In this document: piece by piece, positions 1-10,544 of the stretch
Position numbering within the stretch: position 1 is the stretch's first letter
How the letters are laid out: each line of letters opens with the position of its first letter
Assembly: GCA_965153355.1 (NCBI GenBank)
Contig: OZ231126.1
Coordinates: forward strand, 53,878,001 to 53,942,000
Direction of reading: 5' to 3'
Length of the DNA: 64,000 nucleotides
From: Flaccisagitta enflata
Lineage: Eukaryota; Chaetognatha; Sagittoidea; Aphragmophora
Program-made: the position numbers and the translations under genes
Notes under the pieces: generated by a model
Databases searched by the model: none
Told to the model about the DNA's origin: nothing
The model's input: the letters and a program-made list of their open reading frames with translations, nothing else

Positions 1-1
1 T

Positions 2-203
2 CTTGGTTGATGAACAACCCAGAGACGAGTGGAGAATTGCCCGGGTAGAGCGTTACATCTCAACTGATGAAACCCATGGCCGCAGGTACATGGTGAAAAC
101 CGCAGATGGCAAACTGTTTGAAAGACACCATCAACACCTAGTCCCCGTAGAACTTGAGTGCGAAGAACTTGAAAGACAAGCAGTGGCTCAAACATTGATG
201 TGA
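2..203 (+). CDS. BEL/Pao-like retrotransposon polyprotein, C-terminal fragment
   Basis: The frame enters from the left edge and ends at the stop near 201. It contains WRIARVERYI, a middle RYMVKTADGK and then HLVPVEL. That layout resembles the small beta-rich domain (DUF5641 type) at the end of BEL/Pao pol polyproteins, downstream of the integrase, where W-x-x-(A/G)-R-V and V-(K/R)-T-(A/R)-D-G are typical. Only about 66 residues are inside the window; protease, RT and integrase would lie to the left. Family assignment rests on this short domain alone. The ATG at 3 is not a real start. Confidence 0.55.
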   Translation, partial: LVDEQPRDEWRIARVERYISTDETHGRRYMVKTADGKLFERHHQHLVPVELECEELERQAVAQTLM

Positions 204-790
204 GTACACTCTCCCCTTTTTGTTTGGAGGAACCAAAATTTTCCATTTTATGGCTTGTTGCAGTACTTGATACATGTAACAAGCCAGAACTCAGTACTGA
301 TTCATCAGGACTGACCCCCTTTTCCCAATCTGATCATACTGTTACAACCCCAGTCACGGAAATGTCACCCGTGACAGTGCTTCCCATACGGGCGGGGGCA
401 CTTGCTGTAGAACGTCACCTACAGCAGCACCATGCATACGGGCGGATGGTGCTTGGATGACGAATGGACCTGGCGGGACCTGGAGACGTAATCCTGGATC
501 CTCAAGGGTGAATGGACCAAGGACAACAATTTGGATTGTCACTGGACGGCACCGATGATTGTCAACCTCAACATCGTTTGACGGGCGGAGTGTTCGGTGC
601 AGTCTCGAAAGACGACGCTGACAATCGAGATCAACAAAGCCATAGAAACATTCTTTATAGTATTTCGTCTTTATACGCTTCATTTTGCAAGTTGTCTAAT
701 GAATCATTTTCGTCGCATAATTGAAATGTCACTCGAACTATTATCAGCCATAAACAAGGTGTGTATCTAGTTACAATTGATTGATTGCAT
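204..790 (+). other. possible 3' flank or LTR of the BEL/Pao-like element
   Basis: No gene is recognised here. A long terminal repeat would be expected soon after the pol stop. The segment has short internal repetitions (an 'atacgggcgg' motif twice at about 386 and 437) and a TATA-like 'tttatag' near 653. The matching 5' LTR is outside the window, so LTR status cannot be tested. Short open frames in it look incidental. Confidence 0.25.
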
Positions 791-999
791 GCTTGATTGA
801 CGATTGCTTGACCGATTGATTGACATATTGACTGATTTTATAGGTTTTAATCATGTGTCTCTGTAACTTATTTCTTTTGCAGTATTGAATCTATCCTCGA
901 TGATCCATTCTAATACGTTTGCGGCTTTATTTGACCTAGACAAACTAGACAGGGACATAGAAAGGGCGCTATTTAGTACATTTTCGATACCAGACCAAA

Positions 1000-1248
1000 C
1001 AAGGCCTCAAATTTGTCCTCTAGGCCTCAAGCCTGCCCCCCAAACCTCAAATCTGCTATTTTGGGCTAAATCCTGCCATCCCAACTTCAAATCTGCCTCA
1101 GGACGTCTCGAAATTCACCCCTGTGTCCTACAGGACATCGGCCCTTTGGGGCCGCTGCCCTGCTCTCACTCCACTACTTAACTTGATCACTCCAGCAGGG
1201 CATCGGGTACCGCTGACCATGTGCGATCCTTGGATGACTAGTTTTAGT
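1000..1248. repeat. family A element, partial: minisatellite, inverted-repeat arm and head
   Basis: Degenerate 'cctcaaatctgcc' units (1003-1100) lead into the arm that reads 'cacccctgtgtcctacagg', then 'ggccgctgccc' (1152-1162), then the head module 'catcgggtaccgctgacc' (about 1201-1218). The same arm and head recur at 9.1, 31.1 and 55.3 kb. The opposite arm was not found, so this copy is truncated. Confidence 0.75.
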
Positions 1249-1399
1249 TGTGGACTCCCGACTTTACCAATAAAGGCGGCTATCGCTGATTGGAAAAAAA
1301 GTCCCAAACTTAGGATTTTTTTATTTGTCATAGATATTTATGAATTGGTCCATCACTTCATCACGTGTGAAAATGTACATTTCAGGTACTGCGGTTATG

Positions 1400-1470
1400 A
1401 TTGTGTGTGTGTGTGTGAGTGTGTGTGCGTGTGCGTGTGTGTGTGTATGTGTGGGTGTGTGTGTGTGTGT

Positions 1471-1516
<46 letters not shown>

Positions 1517-1520
1517 ATGT
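1400..1520. repeat. (GT)n microsatellite, interrupted
   Basis: About 120 bp of GT dinucleotides with scattered GA, GC and TA interruptions. All six frames give Val/Cys or Thr/His runs, which are not genes. Confidence 0.95.
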
Positions 1521-1747
1521 GTGTGAGTTTGTGTGTGAGCTAAAAACAGGGGGTGTTGTACACCGCTTCCTCCTTAGTGACTGTATCATAACCTCACATT
1601 GCTTTTTAGTCGCGTGCACGCGACTCTACATCTCGCTCTGTCCGTCGGTCGGTCCGTCGGTCAGTAACACTTTGCTTTTTTTCGTCTTTTTGGGTCGTTT
1701 GGAGTTATTTTGAGTCATTTTTTTGTTGTTTTTGGGAATCATTGGTT

Positions 1748-2228
1748 GCTTTTAGTCATTTTTGGTTATTTTTAGTCATTTTTGGTCATTTTTGGTCATT
1801 TTGGTCATTTTGGTCATCTTGGTCATTTTTGGTCATTTTTGGTTATTTATGGTCATTTATGGTCATTTTTGGTCATTTTTGGTCATTTTTGGTCATTTTT
1901 GGTCATTTTATTGGTCATTTTATTGGTCATTTTGGTCATTTTTGGTCATTTTTGGTCATCTTTGGTCATCTTTGGTCATTTTGGTCAATTTGGTCATTTT
2001 GGTCATTTTTGGTCATTTTTGGTCATTTTTGGTCATTTTTGGTCATTTTTGGTCATTTTTGGTCATTTTTGGTCATTTTTGGTCATTTTTGGTCATTTTT
2101 GGTCATTTTTGGTCATCTTTGGTTTTTTGGTCATTTTGGTCATTTTGGTCATACTTGGTCATTTTTGGTCATTTTTGGTCATTTTGGTCATTTTGGTCAT
2201 TTTGGTCATTTTTGGTCATTTTTGGTTA
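1748..2228 (+). repeat. 11-12 bp tandem array (TTTTTGGTCAT)
   Basis: About 40 near-identical copies of tttttggtcat or ttttggtcat. All three forward frames are open through the array and give FGHFW or LVIFGH repeats; these are by-products of the short period. A similar 'gtcatttta' unit is seen in the family B copies at 8.9-9.1 kb and (inverted) 23.0-23.2 kb. Confidence 0.95.
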
Positions 2229-2510
2229 AAGTCTGCTTGTTAAAGTCTGCTGGTTAAAGTATGCTGGTTGAAGTCTGCTGGTTAAAGTCTGCTGGTTAAA
2301 GTCTGCTGGTTTAAGTCTGCTGGTTTAAATCTAATGGATTAAGTCTGCTGGTTGAAGTCTGCTGGTTGAAGTCTGATGGTTAAAGTCTGCTGGTTTCAAT
2401 CTGCTGGTTTAAATATGCTGGTTAAGTCTGCTGGTTTAAATCTAATGGTTTAAGTCTGCTGGTCTAATGGTTCAAGTCTGCTGGTTTAAGTCTGCTGGTT
2501 GAAATGATAT
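2229..2510 (+). repeat. 13-14 bp tandem array (GTCTGCTGGTTAA)
   Basis: About 20 copies of 'gtctgctggtt(t/a)aa' with variants such as 'gtctaatgg'. It abuts the TTTTTGGTCAT array without a spacer, at 'tttttggttaaagtctgctt' (2219-2238), suggesting the unit changed by drift or template switching. Confidence 0.92.
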
Positions 2511-2519
2511 TAAAGATAA

Positions 2520-3165
2520 GTATGGTTTAAGTCTGGTTTAAGTCTGGTTTAAGTCTGGTTTAAGTCTGGTTTAAGTCTGGTTTAAGTCTGGTTAAAGTCT
2601 GGTTTAAGTCTGGTGTGAGTCTGGTTCATGTCTGGTTTAAGACTGGTTCATGTCTGATTTATGTCTGGTTTAGGTCTGGGTTAGGTCTGGTTTAGGTCTG
2701 GTGTATGTCTGGTTTTTTTCTGGTTTATGTTTGATTTAGGTCTGATTTAGGTCTGGTTTTGGTCTGGTTTTGGTTTGGTTTAATTCTAGTTTGAGTCTGG
2801 TTTGAGTCTGGTTTGATTCTGGTCTGATTCTGGTTTGAGCCTGGTTTGAGCCTGGTTTGAGCCTGGTTTGAGCCTGGTTTGAGCCTGGTTTAAGTCTGGT
2901 TTAAGTCTGGTTTAAGTCTGGTTTGAGTCTGGTTTGAGTCTGGTTTGAGTCTGGTTTGAGTCTGGATTGAGTCTGGATTGAGTCTGGATTGAGTCTGGTT
3001 TTTTTAAATCTGGTTTATGTCAGGTTTATGTCTGGTTTATGTCTGATTTAGGTCTGGTTTCGGTCTAGTCTAATACAGGTTTGAGTCTCGTTTGAGTCTG
3101 ATTTGAGTCTGGTTTGAGTCTGGTTTGGGTCTGTTTTGGGTTGCGTTTAAGTCTGATTTTCGATA
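2520..3165 (+). repeat. 11 bp tandem array (GTCTGGTTTAA)
   Basis: About 55 copies of gtctggtttaa/gtctggtttga/gtctggtttag, in blocks of like variants (for example 'gagcctggttt' at 2838-2890). This block structure indicates local amplification rounds. It is the third array of the family B element and ends about 45 bp before the element's right end. Confidence 0.93.
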
Positions 3166-3439
3166 AAAAGATACAATAAGGAGTCAGGTCAGTTCAGTTA
3201 TTTTTGTCCTGCACGCGACTTATAGGTGTTGGCCTTGTTCTTCTCATTTTAACTTCAGGTATAAATGCAAAAACCGTCATAAACACAAGCCGCTGCACTG
3301 CATATCCAGCAAGCAAGCTCAGTATAATCAGTACACAATTTTATCAATTTTTTTTGCTTATGCTTTGACCAGTTTTGTGCCACTTATGGCCATATGGGCA
3401 GGCCTGTAGCTTTCTTAAACCCACCAGCGTACTCACTTT

Positions 3440-3770
3440 GTTGCTAGCATGCATAATCTTTACCAAGGACATTTTAAAGTTCAAGTACCTTTCAATTAAC
3501 AGAATTCTTTATTTGCCGGAAAAATTTGAAAAATATGAAAACATAGAAAAAAGATTAAAAAAATCATAACTTGAAAAAAAATCATCCTACAGACCTCTGG
3601 TTGGCGCCAAATGAAAGAAAAAGATTAGCTCTTTCCTAGCTGTCAATATAAACAAAATATTATCTTAGCCCAAAAACCGCTCAACTTGCAAAAATTGGGG
3701 CAAATCAAAAATGGAATACTTTATTTTTCCCATATGTTTCAAAAAGTCAAAATACGTAATTCAACTTTTT
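3440..3770. repeat. dispersed repeat G, copy 1
   Basis: From 'gttgctagcatgcataatc' through 'ttggcgccaaatga' to 'tcaaaatacgtaattc'. It matches 6731-6920 in the same orientation and 24660-24920 inverted. No coding sequence. The rest of 3240-3844 is AT-rich and holds nothing else I recognise apart from a short B-like 'ggctttgtccgtccgtgg' (3781-3798). Confidence 0.7.
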
Positions 3771-3844
3771 TCCAATAAGAGGCTTTGTCCGTCCGTGGGT
3801 TTGTCTGAAATCAACCCTTCAAGGCATTAAATCAGCACTCATTC

Positions 3845-4280
3845 AGCTGGGGAGTATTGGGGGTAGTAACCCTAGTTACCATTACTTTCTACCTCTTCTT
3901 CTGGCCATGCCTTTGCATTGTAAATGACTATTCCCAACAAAAATCGATAAACAAACAGAAAGATAATCACCAGAGGTTCAATTTGATACCAAATTTGCAA
4001 CATTCTCACGCATTTGACATGATTTGCAATGATCAGGTATAAAACGGCGATGAAATATCGAAAACATGCCTAACTTTGATTTTGATCAAATTTGTATCGG
4101 AGGTAGTCTTTATCCAGTAGAGTTTAAAGGTAAAGTCTTTTTAACTCGGACTCACCACCTTAACAGCTAAATTGAGCATAAAAAAAACGGGGTCATTAGG
4201 TTTAATTACTCCCCCAGTCACTAGTTTCAATACCCATATTTGGACATTACGTGATTAAGAGGTATCAATTCTATTACCTT
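3845..4280 (+). repeat. dispersed repeat H, copy 1
   Basis: About 435 bp starting 'agctggggagtattggggg'. The reverse complement is present at 10117-10544 over the whole length with modest divergence. It has no coding capacity, and the termini show no clear inverted repeat. Confidence 0.8.
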
Positions 4281-5104
4281 CACTGTCATTAGATCTAGTG
4301 ACTTTCCCTCAAAACGCCACAACTCTGAGTACATAACCAGAAATTGCAATTAGGAAGCTTCGCCAACAAGCAAAACTGTTTTTTTGTCCGCAACAGAATA
4401 TCAGTCCGATGCGGACTATAGTTCAAGGTGGGTGGGTGTCGTCGTCGTTGTTGTCATCACGAATCTTGAAATATGGATAACTTTTTTTTCTTTGACCAAT
4501 TTGCTTCATATTTGGGGTGAAGTTGAACTAGGGTAAAGCACTATATATCCTATCCAGGTTTTGTGATCCGACCACCTCAACCAGCCCAGCGGGCCAATTG
4601 GCTTAAAAGTGAAAGCATGCATAACTTTGGCATTTTTCAACCGATTTAGCGGAAATTGGATATTGATTCTCTAAATGTATGTATGTATGTATGTATGCAT
4701 GCATGCATGTATGTATGTATGTATGTATGTATGTATGTATGTATGTATGTATGTATGTGATCCATTTGCATTTGAGCATGCCAACCGGTCAAACCAGCCT
4801 ACCACTCAACCAGCCAACCAACCTGAAAGTGAAAAACTTCCATAACTTTGACATTTTTCAACCAATTTGGCTGAAATTTGTTATGGAAGAGCTCAACCTC
4901 CGCAATGATTAATGATCATTTCTATGTAAAAATCTTGAGCAAAACAAACATGTACCAATTGATACTAGCTAACCTAGTTAAATTACAATGATCGCTTTTG
5001 TATGTTTCAACAGATGTGATAGGGGCCAATTAGCACAGCTTAAAACGCAAATGCCTCATTTTTCTTTTTTCCTTTAAATAAAGAAACTCAAATTGGAAAA
5101 ACTT
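4281..5104. other. non-coding spacer with a (TATG)n microsatellite
   Basis: The (tatg)n tract runs from about 4676 to 4757. On either side there are related stretches ('taactttggcatttttcaac' at 4622-4641, 'taactttgacatttttcaac' at 4843-4862), so the tract sits between two copies of a short direct repeat. Nothing else is recognised. Confidence 0.75.
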
Positions 5105-5845
5105 TTTGGGCAGCGGCCAAAAGGCAGGGGCCAAAAGGAACCAAAATCCTGTAGAACACAGGGGCACTTCTGTTCATCCGTTCGCCCATTTTTCTGTCCG
5201 TCCATTTGTCTGTCCCCCTGGCCTCTCAGGCCCGGAACCTGGCCTTTCAGGACTGAAATCTAGCCTCTCAGGCCTCTGTTTGTCCGTCCATCCGTCCATA
5301 TGTCCATCCATCCATTTTTCTGTCCCCCGGCCTCTCAGGCCTGAAACCTGGCCTCTCTGGCCTGAAATCTGGCCTTTCAGCCCTGAAATCTGGCCCGAGG
5401 CCCAAAAACTGCCCCCTCAGGTCAGATATCTGCCCTCTCAGGCCATAAATCTGCCCTCTCGGGCCTAAAATCTGCCCTCTCAGATTTGAAATTTGCCCAC
5501 TCTCTCTTTAAAACTGCCCTCTCAGACCTGAAATCTGCCCTATCACACCTAAAATATTCCGTCTCAGACCTGAAATCTGCTCTATCAGGCCTGAAATCCA
5601 TCATTTTAAGCCTGAAATTTCTATGGTTGGAAATCAGCCCTCGCAGGCCTACCATCAGTCCTTTCAGGACTCATATCACCCCTAGGGACAGGATGGATGA
5701 AAGAAAGTCCCCTTGTGTTCTACAGGACTTAATCCCCTTCAGGGTCCCTGCCCTGCTTCCTCTCACTCAAATTCACAATCATGAAAAGCAGGGCAAAGGG
5801 TATCGCTGACAACATATTGCCTTTGGGCGACTGGTTGGGTAGCGG
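5105..5845. mobile_element. family A element with two inverted-repeat arms and internal minisatellite
   Basis: The left arm begins 'gggcagcggcc' at 5108 and contains 'cctgtagaacacaggggcac'. The right arm has 'cccttgtgttctacaggact' and ends 'ccctgccc' at 5754. Inside are about 20 units of 'ctgaaatctg(c/g)cc(t/c)ctcaggc' with a 'gtccgtccatc' run at 5280-5320. A head module 'gggtatcgctgac' follows at 5798. No conserved protein is encoded. Confidence 0.8.
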
Positions 5846-6390
5846 CACCTTCACACAATGGGAAAATTTCTCCTTCTCTTCTCCTTTTCCTCCGCCCAAC
5901 CCCCACCCTCCCCCCCCCCTCAAGGCTAAAATCCCAGGATCCAGGCCCAAATACCTGCGTCAAGGCTCAAATCCCAGCCTTGAGGCTGAATTCTCAGCCT
6001 CAAGGCTTAAATCCCAGTCCCGAGACTTAAATCTCAGCCTCAAGGCTCAAATCCAACCCTTCAGGTTCAAATCCCAGCGTTGAAGCTCCAAACTTACTAA
6101 GCATAAGGCATTTGCCCTTGGTTGGAGGCTGGGTATGGGAGTTTTCTTTAGCTGGGCTGATCTGGCTCATAGTGAAGGCGGTTTGAGCATATTGGGGTGG
6201 TTGCTGGGTGGTTAGAGGCTGGGTATGGAAATTTTCCTTGGCTGGGCTGATCTGGCTCATAGTGTAAGGCGGTTTAAGCGTTTTGGTGTAGTTGCTGAGT
6301 GGTTAGAGGCTGGGTATGGGAATTTTCTTTAGCCGGGCTGATCTGGCTCATAGTGCAACGGGCACCGCTGACCATCTAACGCTTTTGCAC
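5846..6390. mobile_element. family A element, second subtype, interrupted by a 90 bp tandem repeat
   Basis: A left part with 'ggaaaatttctccttctc' and then about eight units of 'caaggctcaaatcccagc(c)' run to 'ttactaagcataagg' (6093-6107). The head 'caccgctgaccatctaacgc' follows only at 6364. Between the two lies the roughly 90 bp triplication listed next. Subtype as at 7.0, 19.0 and 36.9 kb. Confidence 0.7.
6121..6355. repeat. roughly 90 bp tandem repeat, about 2.6 copies
   Basis: 'gaggctgggtatgg' recurs at 6125, 6215 and 6306, and 'ctgatctggctcatagtg' ends each unit. Copies are about 90% alike. The array is embedded in the family A copy, just inside its head module. Confidence 0.85.
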
Positions 6391-6730
6391 CCACCCACTC
6401 GCACTCAACTTGAGTAGCTAAGACTCAAAAACCCTAAGAAAGTTTTCACAGGTGAATGTACAGACTAACAGACAACAGACCAACAGTCAACAGACAAAAG
6501 TTCTATGATTGCGCACGCACAATGGAAAATCACTGGTAATTCTAGAATAACTCTTGATGCCGGAAAGTGACGCAAGATGGTACATATTAGGATGACTATC
6601 GCCTTTGTTCTGATTAACGCACCCCTCCTCTATTTAGCAACACTCAAGACCCCGCTTTGTTGTGCTTGTAATCAGCCTACCATTTGATCAATGTCGCAGA
6701 CTAATGTCACAGACAGACAAACCGACATTT

Positions 6731-6920
6731 GTTGCCAGCATGCACAACTATCATTAGGGACATCTTAAAGTTCAAAAAGACAATATCTCATTTTTTGGGA
6801 AGAATGCAAAAATGCGAAAAAAAAAAAAAAGATTAAAAAAATCATAACTCGAAAACTATTAATCACAAAGAGTTCTGCTTGGCGCCATCTGAAGGAGAAA
6901 AAATAGCTCTTTATGAGCAT
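6731..6920. repeat. dispersed repeat G, copy 2
   Basis: Begins 'gttgccagcatgcacaac' and ends near 'aaaatagctctttatgagc'. It aligns with 3440-3660 in the same orientation and is shorter than copies 1 and 3. The preceding 6400-6730 shows no gene; it has 'cagac(a/c)aacag' repetition around 6460-6500. Confidence 0.65.
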
Positions 6921-6984
6921 ATTATTTCATGCGTAGGCTCGTTCAGCCCTCAAAAAGCACCAACTTTCCCAAACGCCTCATGAG

Positions 6985-7607
6985 AAATAGTCGCAAAAGC
7001 GTTAGATGGTCAGCGGTACCCGTTGCCCCCATGTGGATGTGTGAGGGTGAGAGGGGCAGTGGCCCCAAAGGGGCTGATGACCTATGCTTAGTAAGTTTGA
7101 AGGTTCTTGACTGGAATTTGAGTTTCAATGATGGGATGAGCCTTGAGGCTTGGATTTGAGCCTTGAGGCTTGGATTTGAGCCTTGAGGCTGTTATTTGAA
7201 CCTCAAGGCTGTTATTTGAGCCTCAAGGCTGTTATTTGAGCCTCATGACTGATTTGAGCCTTGTGGCTAGGATCTGAGCCTTGAGGCTGGGGTTTGAGCC
7301 CTGAGTTTGTGATTTGAGCCTCAAGATGGGGATTTGGTCCTGAAGGTTGGCATTTGAGCCTGGAGGCTTAAATTTGAGCCTGGAGGCTGGAATTTAAGCC
7401 TGGAGGCTGGGATTTGAGCCTCAAGGCTGGGATTTGGGCCTCGAGGCTGGGATTGGAGTCTTGAGGTTGGGATTTGAGCCTTTAGGTTAGGATTTGAGCC
7501 TTGAAGCAAGAATTTTACCTTAAGACTAAGATTTGGGCCTCACAGCTGGGATATGAGCTTTGAAGGGGTGAAAGTATAGATCATCGGCCCCTTTGGGGCC
7601 GCTGCCC
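6985..7607. mobile_element. family A element, complete: head, two arms and 20 bp minisatellite
   Basis: The head 'cgttagatggtcagcggtac' (7000-7019) is followed by the left arm 'gggcagtggccccaaagggg' (7054) with 'gatgacctatgc'. About 20 units of 'ggatttgagcctcgaggctg' follow. The right arm 'gatcatcggcccctttgggg' ends 'ccgctgccc' at 7607. The arms are inverted copies of each other. Confidence 0.85.
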
Positions 7608-7852
7608 TAAAGGGAAAATCGAATTCCACCGTAGGTCTAAAAAATCTGAAGGTAATCTTTGACTTTTTTCCAAATGACATTGACGCATGCTTAATTCATG
7701 GAATAATTCACTCCAACTGAAAGTGGCAAGCAGCATGAAGATGGCACCACAGGCCTGAGAATTTGACTTTTATCTAGGAGAACCTTGATCAATAATTAAG
7801 TTTGAAGGATGGAAGGATGGAAGGTAACGCGAAATGCAAAATTGGCTGATAC

Positions 7853-8414
7853 ACAGTGTGTTTTTTCTGGAATGCACCAAAAAAAAAACTATATATCTCT
7901 GCTCCTGAGCATCATAGCCAGACGCCGATTGCACCATTGGAAAGAGCGTAAAAAAGGATTTTTAGTACATTTTTTCTGATATCAACACTCATCACAAAAT
8001 TGCTCTACTACAACACCGGTAAAAACATAGAAATCTCCAACACCCAGAAAATGGCAATTTTATTCTCCTTTTGAAGAAGATCAAGAGGTTCCTTAGATAA
8101 AGTAAAGTACAATTATGGGGCTTCCCTACTTTAGAATAAATTTGTATTATAATTGTCAATCATTTGACCTGCTGACCCTTAAGACATTTTTTTGTAAGGA
8201 GAATAAAATTGCCAATTTCTGGGTGTTGGAGATTTAAATGTTTTTGCTGGCGGTGTGGTAGAGCAATTTCAAGATGAATGTGAATATCAGAAAAAAACTT
8301 ACTTAGTATAGTCTTTCATACTCTTTCCAATGGTGCAATCCGCATCTGGCTATGACGCGCAGGAGCAGAGATATATAGGTTTCTTTTGGTGCATTCCAGA
8401 AAAAACATACTGTA
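7853..8414. mobile_element. palindromic (long-inverted-repeat) element, 562 bp
   Basis: The left arm starts 'acagtgtgttttttctgg'. The reverse complement of the right end reads 'acagtatgttttttctgg'. The match continues through 'catagccaga(c/t)gc(c/g)gattgc' and resumes nearer the centre ('aatctccaacacccagaaa' at 8031-8049 against its complement near 8211-8231). The arms are about 230 bp and the spacer about 100 bp, so almost the whole element can fold into a hairpin. No transposase is present. The superfamily is not assigned. Confidence 0.85.
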
Positions 8415-8802
8415 TGATGATTTCTGAGCATTACGGCTCGTACCCAGCCACAGTTAGTGCCCCTGCTCAAAAAAATCTGCCTCTGCCCATCAAAATCACT
8501 GCCCCTGCCCATCCGCATTACTGCCCCTACTTATTGGCCGTGTATCTATTAAGTTCAGGCATGCACTGTGTCGAAACAGGTGCGCGAAAAACATTTTATT
8601 GAAAACCGGGAGTGAAACGCTGCCATCGCCCATCTGACATCATTTTTCGCCATTTGCCGTCATCAAAAAGTATTTTTGATGCAAAATTCGAAATCTACTT
8701 CCAAAATTGTGTCGAGTAAGGTGCTAAGTGCAGATTTTCTCCTTGACTGGGAATGTTTTTTTTTATGAAAACTGTGAAAAAACTTTGTTGATCAGCTCTA
8801 GT
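8415..8802. other. no feature recognised
   Basis: 'ctgcccctgcccatc(a/c)' repetition occurs around 8460-8530. Otherwise this is unremarkable AT-rich sequence with no supported gene. Confidence 0.6.
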
Positions 8803-9750
8803 TTTTGGTTGCCTGCTACGCCACTCTATGACCCGCTATGTCTGTGGGTCGGTTGGTCTGTCCATCTGTTGGTTGGTCACCATTAGTTTTTTTTTGGTAA
8901 ATATTGTCATTCTATAGCCATTATAAGTCATTCTAAGTCATCTTAAGTCATCTTAAGTCATCTTTGGTCATTTTAAGTCATTTTTAGTCACTAATGCAAT
9001 TCAAAGTCAATGCTATTAAAAGTCAATACCATTAAAAGTCAATGTCATTAAAAGTCATTCTAAGTCATTTTAAGTCATTAATAGTCATTGCAAAAAGTGT
9101 TAAGTATAACTAGTCATCCAAGGATCGCACATGGTCAGCGGTACCCAATGCCCTGCTTGGAGTGATCAGTAGAAGAACTGGAGTGAGAGTAGGGCAGCGG
9201 CCCCAAAAGGCCAATATCCTGTAGGACACAGGGGTGACTTTCCAGACATCTTGAGAAGGCACATTTAAGGGCTGATTTGATTGATTGGAGCTCAGTAATG
9301 AGGCATGTAGGGGCTGATTGGGAGGTTCAAGGGCTCAAACAAGATCAGGGATCCGGGCAGATTAGGGACCGGAGAGGGTTATGTTGAAAGCTGAATTGAG
9401 ACCCAAACTGTCAGATTTTGGGCTTGAGAGAGCTAATTTTTTAACTGAGAGGGCTGATTTTGGGCCTGAGAGGGCTGAGTTATGGGCCTGAGAGGGCTGA
9501 GTTATGGGCCTGAGAGAGCTGATATTGGGTCTGATAAGGCTGATTCTGGGCCTGAGAGGGGCCTCGGGGGGGGGGACGAAAGGACAAATGGATGTACAGA
9601 CGGACGGACGTACGGATGAATGGACGGACGTCTGGAAATTCACCCATGTCCTACAAGACATCAGCCCTTTGGGGCTGTTGCCCAAAAAGTGTCAACATTG
9701 TTGATTATGAATTAACGACCGCATGCAACTTGTAAGGAATTGGCCTTGTT
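8803..9750 (+). mobile_element. family B element carrying a nested family A element
   Basis: The left end has a degenerate hairpin region and a GTCS run (ggtcggttggtctgtcc, 8847-8863), then a 9-10 bp 'aagtcattct' array (8920-9090). The right end 'gcaacttgtaaggaattggc' then 'cttgtt' is at 9725-9750. The array is cut by the family A copy at about 9110-9683; the right terminus resumes after it. Confidence 0.7.
9110..9683. mobile_element. family A element, complete, nested in family B
   Basis: The head 'catggtcagcggtacccaat' is at 9131-9150. The left arm starts 'gggcagcggcc' at 9192 and the right arm ends 'ggctgttgccc' at 9683; both include 'cctgtaggacacaggggtg' or its complement with a few mismatches. 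The interior is 'gagagggctga(g/t)tt(a/t)tgggcct' units plus a 'gacggacggacgtacgg' run. Confidence 0.85.
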
Positions 9751-10116
9751 ACACCTCAACACATTTCTTTTTCCATCATTAGGGCATTGAAAGATTAGGT
9801 TTTTTGATAATTGTTACACCGCTACAGCACATTTAGTCATCATCTAAGCTGGTGGTTGAAGGGTTTGCACCAAATATTGCTAATTTCCCGACGCCTAGTG
9901 GATAATGCATTGTGCATTCACTCGGCCATTCAATTGGATAACTTTTTTGGTTGTTCAGTTCATATCATTACCCTTACCCGACATTGATCATTTGTTCTAA
10001 ACACTGCCCCTGCCCATGGGTATATCATTATGTCACCGGTATCCAGCTTCAATCGTTTCAAACATGTTGGTCTCTTATCTACGATATTGGCGCGAGTTTT
10101 TCATGAAACAAGGAAA

Positions 10117-10544
10117 ACAGTAATTAGAATCATTACCTCTTAATTACTCTAAGTCCAAAAAACGGTATTAAAACTAGTGACTGGGGCAGTAACTAAGACT
10201 AATGACCCCGTTTTTTTTAAAGCCCAATTTAGCTGATAAGGTGGTGAGTCCGAGTTCAGATGACTTTATCTGTAAACACTACTTGATAAGGACTACCTCT
10301 GATACAAATTTGATCAAATTCGAAGATAGGCATGTTTTTGATATTTCATCACCATTTTTTACCTGAGCATCGCAAACAATGTCAAATGCGGTCAAATGTT
10401 GCAAATTTGGTATCAAACTGAACCTTTGGTTAATGTCTTTCTGTTAATTCATTGATTTTTGTTGGGAAAGCATGTTCAATAAGTACCAGAAGAGGAGGTA
10501 GAAAGTATCGGTAATTAGGGTTACTACCCCCAATACTCCCCAGC
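10117..10544 (-). repeat. dispersed repeat H, copy 2
   Basis: Reverse-complement partner of 3845-4280; conserved blocks include 'actaccccc', 'gaacctttgg' and 'ggtggtgagtccgagtt'. The two copies are about 6.3 kb apart in inverted orientation. The stretch 9751-10116 before it shows no gene. Confidence 0.8.

Larger units (their letters stand above)
1603..3239 (+). mobile_element. family B hairpin-ended element with a 1.5 kb internal tandem array
   Basis: The left end is TTTTT followed by the perfect stem AGTCGCGTGCACGCGACT (1608-1625), then a GTCS-type tetranucleotide run (tccgtcggtcggtcc). The right end is 'gcacgcgacttataggtgtt' followed by 'ggccttgtt' (3211-3239). The same two ends, inverted, bound the compact copy at 22928-23285. 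Between them are three successive arrays described separately. Structure (hairpin end, internal microsatellite and minisatellite, no coding capacity) resembles non-autonomous Helentron/HINE elements; that class is an inference. Confidence 0.7.

Noticed and set aside
1742-2257. Three overlapping long forward frames rich in FGHFW/LVIFGH
   Set aside because: They are translations of an 11-12 bp tandem array; all three frames being open is a property of the repeat.
7321-7509. Minus-strand frame with repeated GSNPSLEAQIPASRL
   Set aside because: The 20-21 bp family A minisatellite keeps short frames open; no gene features.
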